Assembly: GCA_028292245.1 (NCBI GenBank)
Contig: JAQGMS010000196.1
Span: forward strand, 1-50,954
Direction of reading: 5' to 3'
Length of the DNA stretch: 50,954 nucleotides
Source of the DNA: Ramlibacter sp.
Lineage (GTDB): Bacteria; Pseudomonadota; Gammaproteobacteria; Burkholderiales; Burkholderiaceae_C
Part shown: one piece after another, positions 1 to 9,104 of the stretch
Layout of the letters: the number at the start of each line of letters is the position of its first letter
Numbering within the stretch: the first letter of the stretch is position 1
Position numbers and translations under genes: made by a program
The notes under the pieces: model-generated
The model's input: only the letters and a program-made list of their open reading frames with translations
Database searches by the model: none
Told to the model about the DNA's origin: nothing

Positions 1-1596
1 GGCGCCTTCGGCATCCACATGATCGTGCTGGCGGCCGAGCGCGACCTCGGCCTGTCGATGTGCCTGACCACCGGCAATCAGTCCGACGTGGACGTGTCGG
101 AAGCCCTGGCGTACATCGTCGAAGACCCGGACACCGAAGTCGTGGTGGTGGTGGTCGAGGGTGTCGTCAACCCGACGCGGCTGCTGGCCTCGTTCGAGGC
201 CGCGCGCCGCAAGCGCAAGCCCGTCATCGTGCTCAAGCTGGGCCGCTCGGAAGCGGGCGCCAAGGCCGTCGCCTCGCACACCGCCAGCCTGGCGGGCTCC
301 GACGAGATCTTCGACGCCGTGCTGCGCCAGCACCATGTGTACCGCGCCTACTCGATCGACGAGCTGATGGACGTGGCCTACGCCTGCTCCCTCAAGCGTT
401 ATCCGAAGAACGACAAGGTGGGCATCATCACCGTGTCGGGCGGCGTCGGCATCCTGATCGCCGACCAGGCCGAGGAAGCCGGGCTGGAAGTCGCCGAGAT
501 GCCGGCCGCCGCGCAGGCCGCCATCAAGGAACTGCTGCCGTTCGCCGCCGCGCGCAACCCGGTCGACGTCACCGCGCAGGTCATCACGCATCCGCACCTG
601 GTGGGGCCGATGTTCGAGCACATGCTCACCGGCGGCGGCTACGGCTCGGCCATCGCCTTCTTCACGCACATCGCGCGCAACAAGGACTTGTTCGGCAAGC
701 TGCTGCCGCATTTCGAGGCCGTCGCGGCCAAGCACACCGACCGCTTCCTGGTGCTTTCCACGCTGGCCAACCCGGAGATCCGGCAACAGCTCGAAGCCAT
801 GGGCTACGCCATCTTCGAGGACCCGGGCCGTGCGGTGCGCGCGATCCGCGCGCTGGGGCGCTTCCGCGCTTCCTTCGACGCGCCGGTGGCGCTGGCGGCT
901 CCCGCCGTCCCGGCGCAGGCGCTGGCCGTGGAGCGCGGCAAGTCCTACGACGAATTCGAAGCCAAGAAGGTGTTGATGTCGGCCGGCGTCCCGTGCGTGG
1001 CGGAACAGGTCGTCACCTCGGCCGATGCCGCCGTGCAGGCGGCTGGCACGATCGGCTATCCGCTGGTGATGAAGATCGTGTCACCGGACATCCTGCACAA
1101 GTCCGAGATCGGCGGCGTGCTGGTGAACATCGCGAACGCGGACCAGGTTCGTGCCGGCTATGCGACCTTGCTGGACCGGGCCCGCACCGCCGCCCCCAAA
1201 GCCAGGATCACCGGCGTGCTGCTGGCCACGCAGGTGCGCGGCGGTGTGGAGACCATCATCGGTGTGACCCGCGACCCGGTGTTCGGGCCGATCGTCATGT
1301 TCGGGCTGGGCGGCATCTTCGTCGAGGTCTTCAAGGACGTATCGTTCCGGCGCGCGCCGTTCGGCCCGGACGAAGCGCGCAGGATGATCGCCGAGGTGAA
1401 AGGCGCAGCCCTGCTGAAGGGGCCGCGCGGCACCGCTGTCTCCGACGAGGAAGCGCTGGTGCTGGCGTTGACGCGCGTCTCGGCCTACGCGGCCGCCAAC
1501 GCCGATACGCTGGAGAGCATCGACATCAACCCCTTCATCGTGCTGCCGCAAGGGCAAGGCGCGATGGCGGTGGATGCGCTGATCTTGCCGGTCTAG
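1..1596 (+). CDS. NDP-forming acyl-CoA synthetase, 5' end outside window
   Basis: The frame is open from base 1, so the gene begins outside the window; about 531 residues are visible. The family (acetate--CoA ligase, ADP-forming) activates an organic acid with ATP and CoA in the cytoplasm. Seen: a succinyl-CoA-ligase-like part with SHTASLAGSD about 90 residues in, whose His is the phosphorylated residue in the family, then a C-terminal ATP-grasp domain from about residue 310 (VMKIVSPDILHKSEIGG). Full-length relatives run to about 700 residues, so the N-terminal CoA-binding domain is what is missing. The ATG at 19 is internal, because the upstream codons (GAFGIH) continue the domain. The substrate is unknown; proximity to the catabolic genes to the right makes a role in acid activation plausible. 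Confidence 0.9.
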   Translation, partial: GAFGIHMIVLAAERDLGLSMCLTTGNQSDVDVSEALAYIVEDPDTEVVVVVVEGVVNPTRLLASFEAARRKRKPVIVLKLGRSEAGAKAVASHTASLAGSDEIFDAVLRQHHVYRAYSIDELMDVAYACSLKRYPKNDKVGIITVSGGVGILIADQAEEAGLEVAEMPAAAQAAIKELLPFAAARNPVDVTAQVITHPHLVGPMFEHMLTGGGYGSAIAFFTHIARNKDLFGKLLPHFEAVAAKHTDRFLVLSTLANPEIRQQLEAMGYAIFEDPGRAVRAIRALGRFRASFDAPVALAAPAVPAQALAVERGKSYDEFEAKKVLMSAGVPCVAEQVVTSADAAVQAAGTIGYPLVMKIVSPDILHKSEIGGVLVNIANADQVRAGYATLLDRARTAAPKARITGVLLATQVRGGVETIIGVTRDPVFGPIVMFGLGGIFVEVFKDVSFRRAPFGPDEARRMIAEVKGAALLKGPRGTAVSDEEALVLALTRVSAYAAANADTLESIDINPFIVLPQGQGAMAVDALILPV

Positions 1597-1636
1597 CGCG
1601 TCCATCCCTCGCACTCGATACCACGCCTCCGCATTT

Positions 1637-1741
1637 TTGAACGCAGAGGGCGCAGAGATCACGCAGAGGTCGCAGAGAAACAGCCAAGGTCTTGGTCTTT
1701 CTCTGCGTTCTTTGCGAATCCTCTGCGCCCTCTGCGTTCAA
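1637..1741. repeat. Dispersed palindromic repeat, copy 1
   Basis: The left arm consists of tandem units of the type ACGCAGAGGGCGCAGAG and the right arm is its reverse complement (CTCTGCGCCCTCTGCGTTC), so the whole forms a long imperfect hairpin. A second copy lies at 40843-40950. Open frames through it give low-complexity NAEGAE / LRPLRxLCALCVQ peptides that are not real proteins. It fills the gap between the convergent acyl-CoA synthetase and SDR genes, where it could also act as a bidirectional terminator (inference). Confidence 0.85.
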
Positions 1742-1751
1742 GAAACCGCCT

Positions 1752-2537
1752 CTAAATCACCATCGCGTCGCCCGCGCCGTCGATGGCGAGGATCACGCCC
1801 GAGATGTAGCTGGCCCGCGCGGAGCTCAGGTACACCACGGCGTCCGCCACTTCCTCGGGCGTCGCGATCCGGCGCAAGGGCACGCCGGCGGCCGACCTCC
1901 GCATCGCTTCTTCTTCGGTGATGCCCTGCGCGCGGGCTTCGACGACCATGCCTTGCTTCAGGCGGTCGGTGAGCGTCTGCGTCGGGTTCACCGCGTTGAC
2001 GCGGATGCCCTGCGGCCCGTAGGCCACGGCCAGGCCCGCGGTGGCGAGCATCAGCGCCGCGTTGGCCGCGCCGCCGGCCAGGTGGGTGGTGCGCGGAACC
2101 TTGCCGCCGGCGCCGATGACGTTCACGACGACACCGCTGCCCCGCGCGGCCATCCGCTTGATCAGCGGATCGGTCACGTTGACGTAGGTCTGGAACTTGG
2201 CGTTCATCGCGGCCTGCCATGCGGCCGGGTCGAGATCGGCAAAGTGATGCCGCGCCGCCGCGCCGGCCGAATTCACCAGCACGTCGATGGGGCCCTGCTC
2301 GGCTTCGACCTGCTCCACCATGGCGGCTGCGGCAGCGGCCTGTTCGACGTCGGCCAGGTACGCCCGGATCGAACCCAACCCGGCCAGGGCCGCCAGCGCC
2401 GCATCGCGCGAAGCCGCGCTTCGCCCGCAGATGCTCACGCGCGCGCCCTCCCGCAGGAACAGCCGCGCGCAGGCCAGGCCGATGCCGCGCGTGCCGCCGG
2501 TAATGAGAACGTGTTTGCCCTTGAGTTCGAGGTCCAT
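1752..2537 (-). CDS. SDR-family protein lacking the canonical Ser-Tyr-Lys residues
   Basis: A 261-residue Rossmann protein of the short-chain dehydrogenase/reductase family. The cofactor motif TGGTRGIG (residues 13-20) and NSAG (89-92) are intact. At the place of the catalytic YxxxK it reads GGAAN (155-159), and the Ser position about 13 residues earlier is Gly, so the usual proton-relay residues appear to be missing. SDR subgroups with Asn in place of the Lys exist, so it may be an atypical reductase or a non-catalytic binder. It is divergent from the ABC transporter operon with 108 bp between them, and convergent with the acyl-CoA synthetase. Its substrate is unknown. Family confidence is high; activity is uncertain. 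Confidence 0.85.
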   Translation of the reverse strand: MDLELKGKHVLITGGTRGIGLACARLFLREGARVSICGRSAASRDAALAALAGLGSIRAYLADVEQAAAAAAMVEQVEAEQGPIDVLVNSAGAAARHHFADLDPAAWQAAMNAKFQTYVNVTDPLIKRMAARGSGVVVNVIGAGGKVPRTTHLAGGAANAALMLATAGLAVAYGPQGIRVNAVNPTQTLTDRLKQGMVVEARAQGITEEEAMRRSAAGVPLRRIATPEEVADAVVYLSSARASYISGVILAIDGAGDAMVI

Positions 2538-2590
2538 GGGTTATCCCTAGCTTGGTTGAGCCGCTTTCAAGCACGCCCAAAAACAATCAA

Positions 2591-2640
2591 TTGTCACGCC
2601 AGTCGCGTCGGAACACAGTCAAGAACGTCATAAAAGGAGA
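2591..2640 (+). promoter_or_regulatory. Possible promoter and strong RBS of the ABC transporter operon
   Basis: In the 108-bp divergent gap, TTGTCA (2591-2596) could be a -35 element followed 17 bp later by a poor -10 match (CACAGT). The ribosome binding site AGGAGA (2635-2640) is clear, 5 bases before the ATG at 2646, and fixes the start of the binding-protein gene. The promoter part is weak. Confidence 0.35.
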
Positions 2641-2645
2641 CATCC

Positions 2646-3857
2646 ATGGTTCTTTCCATCCAGAGGCTGCTGGCGGCATCCCTCATCGCCGCCTGCGCGG
2701 GCGCGCTCGCCCAACCGGCCGGGATCTCCGACCGGGCCATCCGCATCGGTGTCATCAACGACCGGTCCGGCCCCTACATGGACGCCACCGGCGAAGGCTC
2801 GGTGGTCGCCGCGCGGCTGGCGGCGGAAGAATTCAAGAACAGCATCAACGGCGCGCCGATCGAGATCCTGTTCGGCGATCACCTGAACAAGCCCGACGTC
2901 GGCTCCGCCATGGCGCGCAAGTGGTTCGACAACGACAAGGTCGACGTGATCGTCGACATCGGCCCGTCCAACGTCGGCTTCGCCATCGTCAGCCTGGGCA
3001 ACGAACGCGGCAAGATGGTGCTGACCAACTCGGCCTCGTCCGACTTCACCGGCAAGGCCTGCACCAAGTATTCGGCGCAGTGGAACTACAACACCTTCTC
3101 CAATTCCAAGGCCATGGCCGCGGCCGCCGTGAAGGAGGGCCTGGACACCTGGTTCCTGATCGTCGCCGACTACAGCTTCGGGCATTCCATGTCGGCGGAC
3201 CTGCGGCGCGAACTCGCGCCGCGCGGCGCCAAGATCCTGGGTGAAGTGAAGGTGCCGCTCAACACGCCGGACTTCACTTCCTACCTGCTGCAGGCGCAGG
3301 CTTCCGGCGCCAAGGCGATCGGGCTGGCGATTGCCGGGCAGGACGTCGTCACCACGGTGAAGCAGGCGGCCGAACTCAACATCCAGAAGAAGCAGACGCT
3401 GGTGGGCCTGACGGTCAATGTCTCCGAAATCGAGGCGCTCGGCCTGGAGACCGCGCAGGGCCTGCTGGTGGTGTCCACCTTCGAATGGAACCGCAACAAG
3501 GTGACGCGCGACTGGACCAAGCGCTTCACCGACAAGTTCACCAAGTTGCCGACCGCCAACCAGGCCGCCGTCTACTCGCAGGTCAAGCATTACCTGCGCG
3601 CGGTGCAAGCCACCGGCACCGACGAACCCGGCGCCGTGATGGCGAAGATGCGCGAACTGCCGGTGCAGGACGCGTTCGCCGAGAACGGCCGCCTGCGCGA
3701 GGATGGCCAGATGCTGCACGACATCTACGTCGCGCGGACCAAGAAGCCTTCCGAATCCACCGCCAAGGGCGACTACTTCCAGGTGATCCAGGTCGTCCCG
3801 GGCGAGCAGGCTTTCGCGTCGCTGGCCGACACGGCCTGCCCGCTGGTCAAGAAGTGA
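2646..3857 (+). CDS. ABC transporter periplasmic binding protein, Liv type
   Basis: A 403-residue type-1 periplasmic binding protein (LivK/HAAT class) that captures a small solute for the membrane complex encoded next to it. Residues 1 to about 22 are a signal peptide (a hydrophobic run ending GALA, then QPAGISDR). The mature part begins with the family's usual IRIGVINDRSGPY strand and contains the two-lobed Peripla_BP_6 fold. It is the first gene of a five-gene operon with both ATPases and both permeases. Class members bind branched-chain amino acids, amides, urea or aromatic and aliphatic acids. The ligand cannot be read from sequence, but the acid-catabolism neighbours favour a carboxylate. 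Confidence 0.9.
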   Translation: MVLSIQRLLAASLIAACAGALAQPAGISDRAIRIGVINDRSGPYMDATGEGSVVAARLAAEEFKNSINGAPIEILFGDHLNKPDVGSAMARKWFDNDKVDVIVDIGPSNVGFAIVSLGNERGKMVLTNSASSDFTGKACTKYSAQWNYNTFSNSKAMAAAAVKEGLDTWFLIVADYSFGHSMSADLRRELAPRGAKILGEVKVPLNTPDFTSYLLQAQASGAKAIGLAIAGQDVVTTVKQAAELNIQKKQTLVGLTVNVSEIEALGLETAQGLLVVSTFEWNRNKVTRDWTKRFTDKFTKLPTANQAAVYSQVKHYLRAVQATGTDEPGAVMAKMRELPVQDAFAENGRLREDGQMLHDIYVARTKKPSESTAKGDYFQVIQVVPGEQAFASLADTACPLVKK

Positions 3858-3886
3858 CGCGCTCGCCGCGAGGCGGGTGCTGAACG

Positions 3887-4637
3887 ATGAGTGAAGAGTT
3901 CGCCCTCACGGCCGAGGGCCTGACCAAGGACTTCAAGGGCTTCCGGGCCCTGGACAACGTATCGCTCAAGGTGCGCCGCGGTCACATCCACGGCCTGATC
4001 GGGCCGAACGGGGCGGGCAAGACGACCTGCTTCAACCTGTTCACCAAGTTCCTGCGGCCGACGTCGGGCGTCATCCGCTTCCACGGGCTGGACATCACGG
4101 GCATGGACCCGGCCGACATCGCGCGGCGCGGGCTGGTGCGCTCGTTCCAGATTTCGGCCACCTTCGCCAAGCTCAGCGTGCTGCAGAACGTGCGCGTCGC
4201 CCTGCAGCGAAAGCGCCGCGGCGATTCGTTCGATTTCTGGCGGCACCGCGACGCGCTGCGCGCCCTCGACGCCGAGGCCATGGCGCTGCTGGAGAAGGTG
4301 GGCCTCGCGTCCATGGCGCAACTGCCGGCCGCGCAGTTGTCGTATGGCCGCAAGCGGGCGCTGGAGATCGCGACGACCCTGGCGCTGGAGCCGCAGGTGC
4401 TGCTGCTCGATGAACCCACGGCCGGCATGGCGCAGGACGACGTGGAGCGCACCACCAGCCTGATCCGCGAAATCTCGCGCGGTCGCACGGTGCTGATGGT
4501 CGAGCACAACCTGTCCGTCGTGTCCACGCTCTGCGACCGGCTCACCGTGCTCACGCTGGGCAAGGTGCTGGTGGAAGGCAACTACGCCGAAGTATCGAAG
4601 GACCCGCGCGTCGTCGAAGCCTACCTGGGAGGCAACG

Positions 4638-4648
<11 letters not shown>
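3887..4648 (+). CDS. ABC transporter ATP-binding protein, LivG-like
   Basis: A 253-residue ATPase of the branched-chain amino acid (HAAT) importer class, cytoplasmic and membrane-associated through its permeases. Walker A GPNGAGKT is near residue 42, the signature LSYGRKRALEIA near 147, Walker B VLLLDEPTAGM near 168, and the switch His follows in MVEHN. The signature begins LSYG rather than LSGG, as is usual for LivG proteins. It follows the binding-protein gene after 29 bp and overlaps the next ATPase gene by 11 bp, so the two are probably translated together. Confidence 0.92.
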
Positions 4649-5345
<697 letters not shown>

Positions 5346-5347
5346 TC

Positions 5348-6235
5348 ATGATGACGATCCTGGGCGTCCCCTTGAGCGTTTTGCCGGGCCAATTGATGTT
5401 CGGCCTGGTCAACGGCTCCTTCTATGCGATCCTGAGCCTCGGGCTCGCGGTCATCTTCGGCCTGCTGCACGTCATCAATTTCGCGCATGGCGCGCAATAC
5501 ATGATGGGCGCGTTCGTGGCGTGGATGGCGCTGACCTATTTCCAGGTCGACTTCTGGTGGGCGCTGCTGGTGGCGCCGCTCGCGGTCGGCATCCTCGCCG
5601 TCGCGCTGGAGAAACTCCTGATCTCGCGGATCGCGGGGCTCGACCCGTTGTACAGCCTGCTGCTGACCTTCGGCATCGGCCTGATGATCCAGGGGCCGTT
5701 CCGCGAAATCTACGGCTCGACCGGCCACCGCTATTCGGTGCCCGCCGCCCTGGCCGGCGGACAGGACCTGGGCTTCGCCTTCGTGCCCAACTACCGCTTG
5801 TGGGTGATCGCGGCCTCGCTGACGGTGTGCCTGCTCACCTGGTTCGTGATCGAGAAGACCAAGTTGGGCTCCTACCTGCGCGCGGCCACCGAGAATCGCG
5901 AGCTGGTCGAAACCTTCGGCATCAACGTCCCGAGGATGGTCACGCTCACCTACGGATTCGGCGCCGCCCTGGCCGCCTTTGCCGGCGTGCTGGCAGCGCC
6001 GATCTATTCGGTCAACCCGAACATGGGCGCCGACACGATCGCTGTGATCTTCGCCGTGGTGGTGATCGGCGGCATGGGCTCGATCTCGGGCGCCATCGTC
6101 ACCGGCTTCAGCCTGGGCATCCTGGAGGCGCTGACGAAGGTCTTCTATCCAGCCGCCTCGTCCACCGTGATCTTCGTGATGATGGTGATCGTGCTGCTGC
6201 TCAAGCCCGCCGGCCTGTTCGGGAGGGCCCCGTGA
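5348..6235 (+). CDS. ABC transporter permease, LivH-like
   Basis: A 295-residue inner-membrane permease with about eight hydrophobic segments and the family hallmark GLAVIFGLLHVINFAHG near residues 30-46. A conserved EAA-like loop lies around ENRELVETFGIN, and the C-terminal GGMGSISGAI motif is present. It forms half of the translocation channel for the Liv-type importer. The ATG at 5348 lies three bases after the LivF-like stop codon, and the stop overlaps the GTG start of the next permease by four bases. Confidence 0.92.
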   Translation: MMTILGVPLSVLPGQLMFGLVNGSFYAILSLGLAVIFGLLHVINFAHGAQYMMGAFVAWMALTYFQVDFWWALLVAPLAVGILAVALEKLLISRIAGLDPLYSLLLTFGIGLMIQGPFREIYGSTGHRYSVPAALAGGQDLGFAFVPNYRLWVIAASLTVCLLTWFVIEKTKLGSYLRAATENRELVETFGINVPRMVTLTYGFGAALAAFAGVLAAPIYSVNPNMGADTIAVIFAVVVIGGMGSISGAIVTGFSLGILEALTKVFYPAASSTVIFVMMVIVLLLKPAGLFGRAP

Positions 6236-7173
6236 GCCGGCGCCCGTGGCTGCTGTTCGCCGTGCTGGCGCTGGTGCTGGCGGCCGCGCCGTTCGTCGTG
6301 TATCCCATCTTCCTGATGAAGCTGCTGTGCTTCGCGCTGTTCGCGCTGGCCTTCAACCTGCTGCTCGGCTACGGCGGCCTGCTCTCGTTCGGGCATGCGG
6401 CGTACTTCGGGCTGGCTTCCTACGTCGCCGCGCATGCCGCGAAGAACTGGGGCTTGACGCCCGAACTGGCGATCGCCGCGGGCGCGCTGGCCGCGGGAGG
6501 CCTGGGCGCCGCCTTCGGCGCGATCGCCATCCGGCGCCAGGGCATCTATTTCTCGATGATCACGCTGGCGCTGGCGCAGATGGTCTATTTCACTTCGGTG
6601 CAATGGACCGGCTTCACCGGCGGCGACGACGGCATCCAGAACGTGCCGCGCGGCCGCCTGCTGGGCCTGCTGCCGCTGGACAACGACGTGGTGCTCTACA
6701 CGTTTCTTTGCGCCGTGTTCCTGGGATGCTTCGCGCTGATCGTGCGGATCGTCAATTCGCCCTTCGGCCAGGTGCTCGAAGCGATCCGCGACAACGAGCC
6801 GCGGGCGATCTCGCTGGGCTACCGCGTCAACCGGTACAAGCTGGCGCTGTTCACGATGTCCGCCGTGCTGGCGGGCGTGGCGGGCGGGCTGAAGGCGATC
6901 GTGTTCCAGGTCGCCTCCCTCACCGACGTGCACTGGTCCACTTCGGGCGAGGTGGTGCTGATGACGCTGGTGGGCGGCATGGGCACGCTCACCGGCCCGA
7001 TCGTCGGCGCCACCGTGATGGTGGCGATCGAGAGTTACCTGTCGGTGCTGGGCGGCTGGATCACCGTCCTGCAAGGCGCGATCTTCGCGGCCTGCGTGCT
7101 GGCCTTCCGCGAAGGGATCGTCGGCTATCTCGCCAAGCTCCAGGTCTTCCGGCGCTTTCGCCAGGACGGTTAG
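6232..7173 (+). CDS. ABC transporter permease, LivM-like
   Basis: A 313-residue second permease of the importer. The start is GTG at 6232, chosen because GTGA overlaps the LivH-like stop and the protein then begins directly with a hydrophobic segment (LLFAVLALVLAAAPFVV). Family signatures are ALAFNLLLGYGGLLSFGHAA near residue 37, RDNEPRAISLGY near 187, and GGMGTLTGPIVGA near 246. It is the last gene of the operon. The palindrome-rich stretch that follows at 7201-7429 separates it from the convergent CoA ligase gene. Confidence 0.92.
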   Translation: MSRRPWLLFAVLALVLAAAPFVVYPIFLMKLLCFALFALAFNLLLGYGGLLSFGHAAYFGLASYVAAHAAKNWGLTPELAIAAGALAAGGLGAAFGAIAIRRQGIYFSMITLALAQMVYFTSVQWTGFTGGDDGIQNVPRGRLLGLLPLDNDVVLYTFLCAVFLGCFALIVRIVNSPFGQVLEAIRDNEPRAISLGYRVNRYKLALFTMSAVLAGVAGGLKAIVFQVASLTDVHWSTSGEVVLMTLVGGMGTLTGPIVGATVMVAIESYLSVLGGWITVLQGAIFAACVLAFREGIVGYLAKLQVFRRFRQDG

Positions 7174-7200
7174 GGTCTGCGCGGCAGAAGTCGACCGTCA

Positions 7201-7429
7201 CGCGGCAAGGCTACGCACCGGTTGGCTGCGCCGCGCAATCAGGGCCAAGGCGAGGCGCAGGTGGTCGGTTTGCGGCCGCGCGCGCGAAGCGCGCGGACCA
7301 CTCCGGAGTGCGAGGCGCCCCCACGCCGAGTCAGAAGGCCGCAAATCCGTCCACCGGAGCCGGTTCGGCGCTTTAGCGCCGAACGCCTGGACCGCGCGGC
7401 GCAGCCAACCGGTGCGCAGCCTTGCCGCG
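7201..7429. repeat. Nested palindromic element between convergent genes
   Basis: Outer arms 7201-7236 and 7394-7429 are inverted repeats of 36 bp with one mismatch. Nested inside are a second pair (7260-7277 with 7337-7355, imperfect) and three compact hairpins: an 8-bp GC stem at 7276-7296, the palindrome CACTCCGGAGTG at 7299-7310, and a 9-bp perfect stem with TTTA loop at 7363-7384. No open frame in it looks like a protein. It lies between two converging operons, so a terminator or insulator role is possible, as is origin as a non-autonomous mobile repeat (both inference). Confidence 0.8.
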
Positions 7430-7457
7430 ATGACTTCTCGCCTTGTTTGCGCGGGCC

Positions 7458-9092
7458 CTACTCGGTGCCCGCGTTGTAGTGCTCGCCGTACTGCGTGCGA
7501 AGCTCGCGCTTGTTGAGTTTGCCCACCGCCGTGTGCGGTAACTGCGGCACGAAGACGACCTGGTCGGGAATCCACCAGTTCGCGACCTTGCCCTTGAAGT
7601 GCTCCAGCAGCGCGGCGGAGTCGGCGTCGGCCTGGTCGCGCAGCACCACCAGCAACAACGGGCGCTCCACCCACTTGGAATGGGCCGCCGCGATGACCGC
7701 GGCCTCGGCCACCGCCGGATGGCTCGATGCGATGTCCTCCAGCGCGATCGAGCTGATCCACTCGCCGCCGGACTTGATCAGGTCCTTGGTTCGGTCCACC
7801 AGTTGCACGAATCCGTTTTCGTCGATCGTCGCCACGTCGCCGGTCGCGAACCAGTTGTCGGGATCGGCGGCTCCTTCCTCGCCCTGGCGGTAGTACTGGC
7901 GCGTCATGTACGCGCCCCTGGCCAGCAGCGCGCCGAAAGCCTTGCCGTCGCGCGGCAGCTCCACGCCGTTCTCATCGACGATCTTGATGTCCGAGCCGAA
8001 GAACGGCCGGCCCTGGCGCAGCATCACCTCGAGCAGGGCATCACCCTGCAAGTCCTTGGTCGCGGCGACCGGGGCGTTGTACGCCGTCACCGGTCCGCAC
8101 TCCGTCATGCCCCATGCGTGCTCGACGCGCACACCGTATTCGCGGAACGTCTCGACCAGTTGCCGCGTGATCGCAGAGCCGCCGGACAGCACGCGCTTGA
8201 GCGTCGAGAGCTTTCCGCCGGCCGATTTGAGGTGGTCGAGGAACCCGGTCCAGATCGTCGGCACACCGAAGGCGAACGTGACCCGCTCGCTCTCGATCAT
8301 GCGGTACAGGCTGGGGCCATCCAGGAACCGGCCCGGCAGGATCAGCGACGCGCCCACCATCGGCACGCTGTAGGGAAGCGTCCAGGCCGTGGCGTGATAC
8401 ATCGACGCGCAAGGCAGGATGCGGTCGACCGCGCGCAGGCCGAACACATCGGCGCTGTTGACGGCGTAGCTTTGCAGCAGGCTTGCGCGATGGCTGTACA
8501 GCACGCCTTTCGGGCGGCCGGTGGTGCCGGAGGTGTAGGTGAGCACGCTGCCCGATTCCTCGTCGAATTCAGGCCACACGTAGCTTTCGTCGGCCGCGGC
8601 GATCAGGTCCTCATAGCAGTGCACGCGCATGCCGGCCGGCAAGCCGAGCTCGACCGGCTTGTCGCTCATCACCACCACGTCGCGCACCGTCGCCGCCACC
8701 TCGTTGGCGATGCCTCGCAGCAGCGGCACCAGCGACGGGTCCACGAACAGCACCTTGCTTTGCGCGTGGTTGATGATGTAGGCCACGTCTTCGGGCGCCA
8801 ACCGCACGTTCACGGTGTTCAGGATCGCCCCGGTTCCGGAAACGCCGTAGTACAGCTCGAAATGCCGATAGTCGTTCCAGGCGAGCGTTCCCACGCGGTC
8901 GCCAAAGCCCACCTTGAGCGTCTGCATCACCCGCGCCAGGCGGCGGCACCTGCGCTCGAGCTCGACGTAGGTCGCGCGATGGACGCTGCCGTCCGACATG
9001 AACGAAACCACTTCGGAATGCCCGTGCTGGCGCGCCGCGTGGCGGATCACCGATGACAGCATCAGCTTGTGCGATTGCATGAGACCCAGCAT
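7458..9092 (-). CDS. AMP-forming acyl-CoA ligase (FadD/DmdB-like)
   Basis: A 544-residue member of the adenylate-forming superfamily that activates a carboxylic acid to its CoA thioester via an acyl-AMP. The P-loop YTSGTTGRPKG is at residues 186-196, the hinge region contains TGDVATIDENGFVQLVDRTKD, and the catalytic Lys of the C-terminal domain is K525 in AVGKLNK. The N-terminus MLGLMQ is typical of the DmdB-like (3-methylthiopropionyl-CoA ligase) and medium/long-chain ligase group and supports the start. It is the last gene of the 22-gene minus-strand block, 12 bp after the SDR. It is likely the entry step for the block's substrate; chain length is unknown. Confidence 0.9.
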   Translation of the reverse strand: MLGLMQSHKLMLSSVIRHAARQHGHSEVVSFMSDGSVHRATYVELERRCRRLARVMQTLKVGFGDRVGTLAWNDYRHFELYYGVSGTGAILNTVNVRLAPEDVAYIINHAQSKVLFVDPSLVPLLRGIANEVAATVRDVVVMSDKPVELGLPAGMRVHCYEDLIAAADESYVWPEFDEESGSVLTYTSGTTGRPKGVLYSHRASLLQSYAVNSADVFGLRAVDRILPCASMYHATAWTLPYSVPMVGASLILPGRFLDGPSLYRMIESERVTFAFGVPTIWTGFLDHLKSAGGKLSTLKRVLSGGSAITRQLVETFREYGVRVEHAWGMTECGPVTAYNAPVAATKDLQGDALLEVMLRQGRPFFGSDIKIVDENGVELPRDGKAFGALLARGAYMTRQYYRQGEEGAADPDNWFATGDVATIDENGFVQLVDRTKDLIKSGGEWISSIALEDIASSHPAVAEAAVIAAAHSKWVERPLLLVVLRDQADADSAALLEHFKGKVANWWIPDQVVFVPQLPHTAVGKLNKRELRTQYGEHYNAGTE

Positions 9093-9104
9093 GTCTTGTC
9101 CGAT

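Noticed and set aside
1637-1741. Possible CRISPR array or small protein genes in the CGCAGAGG repeat
   Set aside because: Units are about 9-17 bp without unique spacers of constant length, arms are complementary, and no cas genes are present; peptides from it are low complexity.
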